5,455 nt of DNA from an uncultured Emergencia sp. Lineage in GTDB: Bacteria; Bacillota; Clostridia; Peptostreptococcales; Anaerovoracaceae. A program made the position numbers and the translations under genes. The notes below the pieces were generated by a model. It had not been told where the DNA came from, made no database searches, and saw only the letters and a program-made list of their open reading frames with translations. This document shows positions 1 to 5,455 of this stretch, piece by piece (positions within the stretch are counted from its first letter, which is position 1; every line of letters starts with the position of its first letter). Location: NCBI GenBank assembly GCA_902476665.1, contig CABSEO010000168.1, positions 1 to 5,455 on the forward strand, given 5' to 3'.

Positions 1-483
1 CTACAATACCCATAATGCACGAGGCAAGACCGTCCAGCCATGTTCCTCCGAAGAAAACCGAGAATCCACCTGCAGCAAACATACAGCCCAGAAAACGCAG
101 AATCAGCGGCTGCTGCGGACGATTGAGAACATCATCCAGTTTTTTCTGCAGGTGTTCCACATCCGGTACTGTAGTACAGATATAGCGGCTCAGATCATTG
201 AGATAGTCCAGCCTGTCAAAATTAACATCACACGTCTGATATGTGTCAGAATTCTGCCATCAGGGGCCTCCATGGTCACCTGAATATTTGAAGTGATGAT
301 AAAAACATTGATTCGATCAGCACCGTAACTCCGACACATGCGGAAAATACTGTCTTCTACTCTGCTGACCTCAGCACCTGCTACAACCATCTCTTCTCCT
401 ACATCAAGAATTGCCTGCAGAATTTTATCATAATCATACCCGCCGGTCTCTTTTTCCTGAAGTTTTGTTATCATTTCTCCCAT
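1..483 (-). pseudogene. ThrE/YjjP-type threonine/serine exporter subunit, frameshifted and cut by the window edge
   Basis: This is the N-terminal part of a ThrE-family (formerly DUF1212) protein, the larger half of the split YjjP/YjjB-type amino-acid exporter of the inner membrane. From the ATG at 481-483, 84 residues match the soluble start of the family, including GAEVSRVEDSI (36-46), YGADRINVFIITS (53-65) and TMEAPDGR (70-77). After HIRR (81-84) this frame leaves the family and stops at 190-192. The match resumes in another frame from 229 as DVNFDRLDYLNDLSRYIC and stays open to base 2, with a hydrophobic start of membrane helices (LRFLGCMFAAGGFSVFFGG, then WLDGLASCIMGIV). No simple homopolymer lies at the junction, and about three family residues appear to be missing, which fits a small deletion. 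The start is supported by GGAG 8 nt upstream and by the TAATG overlap with the acetyltransferase stop. The gene may be a true pseudogene or carry a sequence error; the family assignment is firm. Confidence 0.85.
227..234 (-). other. Apparent frameshift junction in the ThrE-type gene
   Basis: The upstream frame encodes family-like HIRR up to base 232. The downstream frame encodes family-like DVNFDRLD from base 229, equivalent to a -1 shift or a net loss of 3n+1 bases. Both frames are open together only between 259 and 190, so the lesion must lie in that interval and most probably at 227-234. From memory of the E. coli YjjP alignment, about three residues between the two blocks are missing, which would suit a 10-base deletion. 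Confidence 0.75.
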
Positions 484-929
484 TATCTGATCTCCAGCTT
501 CATCACTTCCGGATGACAGTCCACAAGGTACTGCGGACAATACCTGCATTCAAAAAAATTCGGTGCCTCATCCGGGTTGATCGTTTCAAATCCATTCTTT
601 CTGAAAAACTCAGGAGCCCTTGCAACCAGATAGATTGCATTACCTCCAAGTTCCTTTACAGTTTCTATCACTTTATCCAGAAGTATTTTTCCGACTTTCA
701 GTTTCCGATAAGGGGCGTCAACCGCGATACCGTCAATAATATAGCGTCCTTCCCGCTTTGCCAGTACAGCTGCCCCTGTCAGATGCTCATCATTGCCGTG
801 AACGATTTCAAAACACTTTATAATATCAGTGTCAACCTCCTCGTCACCGTCAAATTCAAGTCTGTTTTCTACGAAAAACTTTACCAGTTTTTCGTAATCC
901 TTTGTCTCTCTCATTGTCATTCGCAGCAT
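483..929 (-). CDS. Small GNAT-family N-acetyltransferase
   Basis: A single-domain 148-residue GNAT fold protein, predicted to transfer acetyl from acetyl-CoA to an amine; the substrate is unknown. The acetyl-CoA-binding motif A region is IDGIAVDAPYRKLKVGKILLDK (split as 65-75 and 76-86). The loop reads R75-x-x-K78-x-G80-K81 instead of the canonical R/Q-x-x-G-x-G/A, so the first loop glycine is replaced by lysine. Motif B follows as IYLVARAPEFFRKNGFE (99-115), typical of GNATs ending in a 'FY..GF' strand. The C-terminus carries C128-x2-C131-x6-C138-H139. I chose the ATG at 927-929 because it is 2 nt after the kinase stop, has GGGGGA 9 nt upstream and lets the fold begin normally; an in-frame ATG at 963-965 would add 12 residues and overlap the kinase gene by 34 nt. 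The stop TAA shares a base with the next gene's ATG. Its position in a valS-folC operon does not reveal a substrate. Confidence 0.88.
   Translation of the reverse strand: MLRMTMRETKDYEKLVKFFVENRLEFDGDEEVDTDIIKCFEIVHGNDEHLTGAAVLAKREGRYIIDGIAVDAPYRKLKVGKILLDKVIETVKELGGNAIYLVARAPEFFRKNGFETINPDEAPNFFECRYCPQYLVDCHPEVMKLEIR
492..495 (-). promoter_or_regulatory. Shine-Dalgarno for the ThrE-type gene, inside the acetyltransferase gene
   Basis: GGAG is 8 nt upstream of the ATG at 481-483, which overlaps the acetyltransferase stop as TAATG. A second in-frame ATG at 472-474 has a purine run too close to it, so the first ATG is preferred. Confidence 0.65.
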
Positions 930-931
930 AA

Positions 932-1867
932 CTACTTTTCCCCCATGTTCTTCTTTGCTGTACAAATCTTTAATCTGTTATGCAGCACACTGAACTGCAG
1001 CGGAAAACTTGCGCCAAGTTCTCCGTCAATATCAGTGGGAAGTTCTCCTTCCGCTTCCACTGTCAGACGACTGGTCTTAAAATGCAGTACTTTTTTACTG
1101 TCAAGATGGCTTCCATTCAGTATTTTTACAAAAAGCCCCGGCATTTCCAGCATACTCATCTTTCGAAACAGCAGCACATCCAGCATACCGTCATTGATTT
1201 CAGAACCGGGAGAGATCCGTTTAAACCCCCCTGCAGATTCACCGTTCATGACGACCATAAAGTACATTTTTTCATGGTACACCTTTTCCGGCGTAGTCAA
1301 AGTCACTTTCGTCGCCTTCATATTTGGAACTGCTGAAAGTCCTTTAAGATAGTAAGCCATAATGCCGATGGTGTTTTTCAAAGTTGTATCTGTCTGCTGG
1401 CTGACATTAACTACCTGACCGATGGCTGCCACGTTGATAAAATATCTGTCGTTCAGTCTGCCTACATCTGCAAAAGTATAATTTTCACCCATAGCAATAT
1501 CCAGCATTTTGTCAATATCGTCAGGGATATCAAAATAATAGGCAAAGTCATTGGCCGTTCCTGCAGGAAGAATTGCAATAGGCAAATCTACACCGCTGCG
1601 GATCATCGCATTGACACAAACATTGAGTGTTCCATCCCCGCCTGCAGCAATGATCTGTCGGTATTCATCCCGGTAAGTGCCCTGATCCAGCTCTGCAAGA
1701 TAATCATAGATCACATGACCATGGGCAGCTCTCACAGGAATTACCAGAAACCCTGCGTTCTGATACCTTTCAATAATCAGATCCAGATTATTCTTAAACA
1801 GTCCGTCTCCTGAATTAGGATTATAAAATAAAATTACTTTTTTCAGTTTATTGATTTCCCGCTTCAT
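932..1867 (-). CDS. YegS/BmrU-family diacylglycerol (lipid) kinase
   Basis: This is a soluble, membrane-associating lipid kinase of the DAGK catalytic family (DgkB/YegS/BmrU), which phosphorylates diacylglycerol or a related lipid with ATP. In Firmicutes, DgkB recycles diacylglycerol released during lipoteichoic acid synthesis. The protein is 311 residues, a normal family length, with no membrane segment. Visible motifs: NPNSGDG (16-22); nucleotide-binding GGDGTLN (76-82); PAGTANDFA (101-109); GG.F..I.PGS...DG.LDV (213-231); and DIDGE (279-283), which supplies the acidic catalytic residues. The start at 1865-1867 is supported by AGAGGA 7 nt upstream, inside the folC 3' end, and by the KKVILFYNPNSG strand starting near residue 9. 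The stop TAG lies 2 nt before the acetyltransferase ATG. The exact lipid substrate cannot be read from sequence, so I leave the symbol blank. dgkB is possible, but a paralogue of unknown substrate is equally so. Confidence 0.93.
   Translation of the reverse strand: MKREINKLKKVILFYNPNSGDGLFKNNLDLIIERYQNAGFLVIPVRAAHGHVIYDYLAELDQGTYRDEYRQIIAAGGDGTLNVCVNAMIRSGVDLPIAILPAGTANDFAYYFDIPDDIDKMLDIAMGENYTFADVGRLNDRYFINVAAIGQVVNVSQQTDTTLKNTIGIMAYYLKGLSAVPNMKATKVTLTTPEKVYHEKMYFMVVMNGESAGGFKRISPGSEINDGMLDVLLFRKMSMLEMPGLFVKILNGSHLDSKKVLHFKTSRLTVEAEGELPTDIDGELGASFPLQFSVLHNRLKICTAKKNMGEK
939..944 (-). promoter_or_regulatory. Shine-Dalgarno for the GNAT acetyltransferase, inside the kinase gene
   Basis: GGGGGA lies 9 nt upstream of the ATG at 927-929, within the last codons of the kinase gene. 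It decides the acetyltransferase start in favour of 929 rather than the upstream ATG at 965. Confidence 0.7.
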
Positions 1868-3140
1868 AAAGCATTCCTCTAATCATTCCGATCAAATACA
1901 GGGATCCTGCAAAAAGAATCAGATCATAATCCTTCTTTATCTCTTCTGCATATGCTGCCGCTTCAGCAGGATTTTCCCTGCAGACTGCATGGCCGCCTTT
2001 TTTTTCGATCATGTCTGCAAGAATTTCTGCCGAAAGCTTTCTTGGATTGTCAGGCTGAGTTGTTACAAATTCCGTAGTAATATCAAGGAAAGTGTCCACC
2101 ACCTGTTCAACTTCTTTGTCAGCAAGAATTCCTACTGTCATCAGAATCCGCTTCCCTCTGAACCATTTATTGACCGCTTCTTTCAGTGCCTTTGCACCGT
2201 CAGGATTATGAGCTCCATCGATAATAACATACGGATTTTTCCCCATGATCTCAAAGCGGCCGATCTGCTTTGCCCGCTTCATGCCGGCGCCGAGCTGAGC
2301 ATCTGATACCCGGATCTTCTCTTCTTTGCGAAGAAGACAAAGAGCTGTCAGTGCTGCCACAGCATTCTGCACCTGATGTCTGCCTGTCATAGAAATTTCT
2401 ATCTCAAAGTTTTCTCCAAAAACCTCTGCTGTAAACACGGTTCCTTCCAGACTCTCTTTTACAATACTGCATGATATAGTCCGGGAATCATAAAGCGGTG
2501 CATTCAGTTTTTCACACTTTTCTCTGAAAACTTCCATAGCATCCGTTCTGTCAGTTGAAGTTACCACAGGACACCCCTCTTTAATAATGCCTGCTTTTTC
2601 CCCTGCAATCTCGGCGATTGTTTCTCCCAGTCGGTCTGTATGATCCAGAGAAATTGAAGCGATAACACTGACAAGAGGTTTTTCTACAACATTTGTAGAG
2701 TCACCTCTTCCTCCAAGTCCCACTTCCAGCACCACATAATCTGTGCCCTTCTTATAAAAATACAGGAAAGCGATGGCTGTCACTACCTCAAATTCTGTAG
2801 GCGATTCCAGACCTTCTTCAACCATTTTCTCAGCTTCTGTCAAAACCGCATCGCTGCATTCCTGCAGATCCTCATCAGAAATATATTCTCCGTCAAACTC
2901 AATCCGTTCATTAAAGATTTCTAAAAAAGGCGAGGTAAATAGACCGCAGTGGTAGCCTGCCGCCTGTAATACCTCATAAATATATCTGCATATGGATCCT
3001 TTGCCGTTGGTTCCCGCTACATGAATCACCTTCAAATCTCTATGAGGGTTACCAAGCCGTTTCAAAAGTTCGTTCATTCGCTCAAGACCAAGCACCCAGC
3101 CGAACTTCTGAAACTGATGAATCTTACTGATTGCGTCCAT
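1848..3140 (-). CDS. folC: Folylpolyglutamate synthase / dihydrofolate synthase (FolC)
   Basis: This Mur-ligase-family enzyme adds glutamates to reduced folates by ATP-dependent ligation, which retains the cofactors in the cell. It is cytoplasmic, and its 430 residues match the family length. Motifs in order: P-loop HVAGTNGKGS (40-49); omega loop SPFLEIFNERI (70-80); EVGLGGRGDSTN (139-150); LDHTDRLG (165-172); EKAGIIK (181-187), whose last Lys is the usually carbamylated one; GRHQVQNA (253-260); GRFE (294-297); and DGAHNPDGA (308-316) opening the C-terminal domain. The ATG at 3138-3140 fits because the conserved KFG..LGLERM...LL..LGNP segment precedes the P-loop. It follows the valS stop by 1 nt and has no good Shine-Dalgarno, so translation probably depends on coupling to valS. 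Its 3' end overlaps the lipid kinase by 20 nt. SPFL, where bifunctional enzymes such as E. coli FolC have SPHL, resembles the monofunctional Lactobacillus type as I recall it, so dihydrofolate synthase activity is uncertain. Confidence 0.96.
   Translation of the reverse strand: MDAISKIHQFQKFGWVLGLERMNELLKRLGNPHRDLKVIHVAGTNGKGSICRYIYEVLQAAGYHCGLFTSPFLEIFNERIEFDGEYISDEDLQECSDAVLTEAEKMVEEGLESPTEFEVVTAIAFLYFYKKGTDYVVLEVGLGGRGDSTNVVEKPLVSVIASISLDHTDRLGETIAEIAGEKAGIIKEGCPVVTSTDRTDAMEVFREKCEKLNAPLYDSRTISCSIVKESLEGTVFTAEVFGENFEIEISMTGRHQVQNAVAALTALCLLRKEEKIRVSDAQLGAGMKRAKQIGRFEIMGKNPYVIIDGAHNPDGAKALKEAVNKWFRGKRILMTVGILADKEVEQVVDTFLDITTEFVTTQPDNPRKLSAEILADMIEKKGGHAVCRENPAEAAAYAEEIKKDYDLILFAGSLYLIGMIRGMLYEAGNQ
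1875..1880 (-). promoter_or_regulatory. Shine-Dalgarno for the lipid kinase, inside folC
   Basis: AGAGGA sits 7 nt upstream of the kinase ATG at 1865-1867 and within the last codons of folC. It supports this start, and therefore the 20-nt overlap, over later Met codons. Confidence 0.8.
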
Positions 3141-3141
3141 A

Positions 3142-5455
3142 TTATTTATTCACTTTCTTTGCCACCATGGCCAGTCTTTCTTCTACCTTGGCCAGCATAT
3201 CTTCGTATTTTACCTGTTTTTCCTTTTCTTCACTGATGACCTTTTCCGGAGCCTTGGCCAAGAAACCCTGATTGGAAAGCTTGGATACAACCCGCTTTAC
3301 TTCTCCTTCCAGTTTTTTCTTTTCCTTAGTGAGTCTGTCATATTCAGCGTTAAAGTCCACCAGATCATCGAGAGGAATAAAAATCTCAATACCGGCAATT
3401 ACTGCAGACATTACTTCTTCAGGAACCTCTGCTTTATCAGTTACGAATTTAATGTCTGTGATATTTGCCAGATCTTTAATATATCTCTCACCACTCTGTA
3501 TAGTCTTGAGTTTTTCATCCTGTGCAAAAATAACTGCCGTCAGTTTCTTGCTCGGAGCGGCTTCTGCCTCAGCACGAATGTTTCTGATGGCTCGAATCGC
3601 TTCCATTGCTGTCTCCAGTCTCTCCTCTTCAGCAGGGAAACTTCTCTCAGGACTTACTTCCGGCCATTTTGCCTTGATCAGGAAACAGTCAGGGTTATTT
3701 TCCCTTTCACAGATAGAGTGTGGAAGGAATGACCAAATCTCTTCTGTAATGAAAGGCATAAACGGATGGAGAAGCTGCAGCATATTCTTCAGTACCATTA
3801 CCAGTACAAAACGAACAACCTTTTTATCTTCTTCATCGTCACCCCACAGTCTCTTCTTAACAAGCTCGATATACCAATCGCAGTATTCGTTCCAAATCAG
3901 CTCGTAAACTCTCTGTCCTGCAAGAGCCAGATCATATTTTTCTAAAGACCGTGTCACATAATCAGCTGCATCGTTAACTCTGCTGATGATCCACTTGTCT
4001 TCGTCTCTCAGTGCAATGTTGCTGAAGTTTGTGGTATCTCCACAGGCCATACCGCAGCAGTCTCCGCAGCATTTTGCAAGTTCTTTAAAACTGCCGTCTT
4101 CATTCTGCAGGTTCATGATGACAAATCTGGAAGCATTCCATAGCTTATTCGCAAAGTTTCTGGCAGATTCCAGCTTGTCAGTTTTAAAACGCATATCATT
4201 ACCCGGCGTAATGCCTGTAGTAAGCATAAAGCGAAGTGCATCGGCGCCGTACTGCTCGATCACCTCCAGCGGATCAATACCATTTCCAAGGGATTTACTC
4301 ATTTTTCGTCCTTCTGCATCTCTCACCAGACCATGGATATACACATGGTGGAACGGTGTTTCGTTCATAGCTTCACAGCCTGAGAATACCATTCTGATAA
4401 CCCAGAAGAAAATAATGTCGTAGCCGGTTACCAGTACATCTGTCGGATAAAAGTATTTCAGATCCTCTGTCTCTTCCGGCCATCCAAGTGTGGAGAACGG
4501 CCACAGTGCAGAAGAAAACCAGGTATCCAGAACATCTTCATCCTGTTTCAGATTCTGACTCCCACACTTCGGACATTTTGTCGGATCTTCCTCAGATACA
4601 ATGAGTTCTCCGCAATCCTGACAATACCAGGCAGGAATTCTGTGTCCCCACCAGAGCTGACGGGAAATACACCAGTCTCTGATTTCCTCAAGCCAGTGAA
4701 GATAGGTCTTTTCAAACCTTTCAGGTACGTGAGTCAAAGCACCGCTCTTTGCTGCTTCAATGGCAGGTTTAGCCAGGTCTTCCATTTTCACAAACCACTG
4801 ATCAGAAAGCATCGGTTCAATAACGGTATGACATCTGTAACATTCGCCTACCGGAATCACCTTTTCTTCAGTCTTTACCAGATAGCCTGCTTCTTCCAGA
4901 TCTTTCACCCAGGCTTTTCTGCACTCATAGCGATCCATTCCCTCATATTTTCCTGCCAGGTTGTTCATAGTAGCATCTTCATTGATGCAGCAGAGATTTT
5001 CAAGTCCTGCTCTCTGTCCGACCTCAAAATCGTTAGGATCGTGAGCAGGAGTGATCTTTACCGCACCGGTTCCTTTTTCAGGATCCGGATAAGGGTCTGC
5101 GATAACTGGTATCTCTCTGCCTACCAGCGGCAGAATCACCATTTTGCCTACCATATCCCTGTATCTTTCATCATCCGGGTGTACTGCGATGGCAACATCG
5201 CCAAACATGGTTTCAGGCCTGGATGTTGCCACAATCATATCCTTTCCGCCTTCTTCTGCGGCAGGATACCTGAAATACCAGTACATACCATTCTTATCTT
5301 CATGCTCGACTTCTGCATCAGAAAGTGATGTTCCGCACTGCGGGCACCAGTTTATCAGTCTGTTGCCTCTGTAAATCAGACCTTTCTTGTAGAGCTGTAC
5401 GAAGAAATGTCTGACTGCTTTGCTGCAGCCTTCATCCATAGTGAACCGTTCTCTG
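3142..5455 (-). CDS. valS: Valyl-tRNA synthetase (ValRS), 5' end outside the window
   Basis: This class I aminoacyl-tRNA synthetase charges tRNA-Val with valine in the cytoplasm and edits mischarged threonine. About 770 C-terminal residues are visible; the family is usually about 880, so roughly 110 residues including the HIGH motif lie beyond the right edge. The reading frame stays open upstream of the Met at 5437-5439 with family-typical RERFT before it, so that Met is internal. Counting it as residue 1: probable zinc pairs C32/C35 with C200/C203; CP1 editing domain about 38-205 with TSRPET (72-77) and [10 protein letters not shown] (129-138); a second four-Cys knuckle C273/C276/C289/C292; [14 protein letters not shown] (302-315); KMSKS (379-383); anticodon-binding helices about 480-630; and a C-terminal charged coiled coil about 693-763, typical of ValRS. 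An unusual Cys-rich linker is at 457-468. The stop TAA is 1 nt before folC. A T-box leader would be the expected regulator but would lie outside the window. Confidence 0.97.
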   Translation of the reverse strand, partial: RERFTMDEGCSKAVRHFFVQLYKKGLIYRGNRLINWCPQCGTSLSDAEVEHEDKNGMYWYFRYPAAEEGGKDMIVATSRPETMFGDVAIAVHPDDERYRDMVGKMVILPLVGREIPVIADPYPDPEKGTGAVKITPAHDPNDFEVGQRAGLENLCCINEDATMNNLAGKYEGMDRYECRKAWVKDLEEAGYLVKTEEKVIPVGECYRCHTVIEPMLSDQWFVKMEDLAKPAIEAAKSGALTHVPERFEKTYLHWLEEIRDWCISRQLWWGHRIPAWYCQDCGELIVSEEDPTKCPKCGSQNLKQDEDVLDTWFSSALWPFSTLGWPEETEDLKYFYPTDVLVTGYDIIFFWVIRMVFSGCEAMNETPFHHVYIHGLVRDAEGRKMSKSLGNGIDPLEVIEQYGADALRFMLTTGITPGNDMRFKTDKLESARNFANKLWNASRFVIMNLQNEDGSFKELAKCCGDCCGMACGDTTNFSNIALRDEDKWIISRVNDAADYVTRSLEKYDLALAGQRVYELIWNEYCDWYIELVKKRLWGDDEEDKKVVRFVLVMVLKNMLQLLHPFMPFITEEIWSFLPHSICERENNPDCFLIKAKWPEVSPERSFPAEEERLETAMEAIRAIRNIRAEAEAAPSKKLTAVIFAQDEKLKTIQSGERYIKDLANITDIKFVTDKAEVPEEVMSAVIAGIEIFIPLDDLVDFNAEYDRLTKEKKKLEGEVKRVVSKLSNQGFLAKAPEKVISEEKEKQVKYEDMLAKVEERLAMVAKKVNK
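4036..4071 (-). repeat. Three-copy 12-nt tandem repeat inside valS encoding [12 protein letters not shown]
   Basis: On the coding strand three consecutive 12-nt units read TGCTGCGGAGAC, TGCTGCGGTATG and GCCTGTGGAGAT. They share the C-G core of each unit and encode five cysteines in ten residues. The repeat is in frame and lies in the variable linker after the KMSKS-bearing core and before the anticodon-binding helices, a position where a length change would be tolerated. It may have arisen by in-frame duplication followed by drift. Confidence 0.7.

Noticed and set aside
190..259. Programmed -1 frameshifting as an explanation for the ThrE-type frame change
   Set aside because: No X-XXY-YYZ slippery heptamer lies in the shared open interval. 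The nearest candidate (A-ATT-TTG) does not fit, and a simple slip would still leave the product short of the family by about three residues.
481..549. A longer N-terminus for the ThrE-type protein starting at the ATG near 549
   Set aside because: It would overlap the acetyltransferase by 67 nt. The ATG at 483 has a well-placed GGAG and a TAATG junction, and the family match begins after it.
411..1352. A 313-codon open frame on the plus strand
   Set aside because: It lies antisense to the GNAT and lipid kinase genes and has a low-complexity, Ser/Phe/Cys-rich translation with no recognisable domain. It is a shadow of the real genes.
4642..5328. A 228-codon plus-strand open frame opposite valS
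   Set aside because: The opposite strand encodes unmistakable ValRS editing and catalytic domains; this frame has no recognisable motif.
5437..5439. Met at 5437-5439 as the start of valS
   Set aside because: The frame remains open to the window edge with ValRS-typical residues upstream, and the protein would lack the HIGH-containing N-terminus.
1..5455. Mobile element, CRISPR, defence system, tRNA/rRNA, promoter or terminator
   Set aside because: Both strands are accounted for by five contiguous housekeeping-style genes; there are no spaced repeats, transposase motifs, hairpin-plus-T-run terminators or non-coding gaps large enough to hold such elements.

Overview
The window reads as ordinary chromosomal DNA from a Gram-positive anaerobe of the class Clostridia, most likely family Lachnospiraceae. 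That placement is inferred from the gene order, the moderate G+C content, the codon use and the style of the proteins. Every gene lies on the minus strand, and coding sequence fills the window from edge to edge. There is no intergenic stretch above a few bases, so I see no promoter, terminator, RNA gene, CRISPR array or mobile element.

In the direction of transcription (right to left) the order is: valS (valyl-tRNA synthetase, 5' end beyond the right edge), folC (folylpolyglutamate synthase), a YegS/BmrU-type diacylglycerol/lipid kinase, a small GNAT acetyltransferase, and a ThrE/YjjP-type threonine/serine exporter subunit that runs off the left edge. The four junctions are 1 nt apart, overlapping by 20 nt, 2 nt apart and overlapping by 1 nt. 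This strongly suggests one polycistronic unit with translational coupling. valS-folC is a long-known Firmicutes gene pair. The three downstream genes look like an extension of it and share no obvious pathway.

Two things depart from routine. The exporter gene carries an apparent frameshift near position 230: clear family sequence continues in a different frame on the other side, so it is either a broken gene or a sequence error. The valS linker between the catalytic core and the anticodon-binding domain contains a cysteine-rich three-fold repeat of a 12-nt unit. A C-terminal Cys/His cluster in the acetyltransferase and a marked excess of CTGCAG are lesser curiosities. I found no convincing evidence of a new multi-gene system here.
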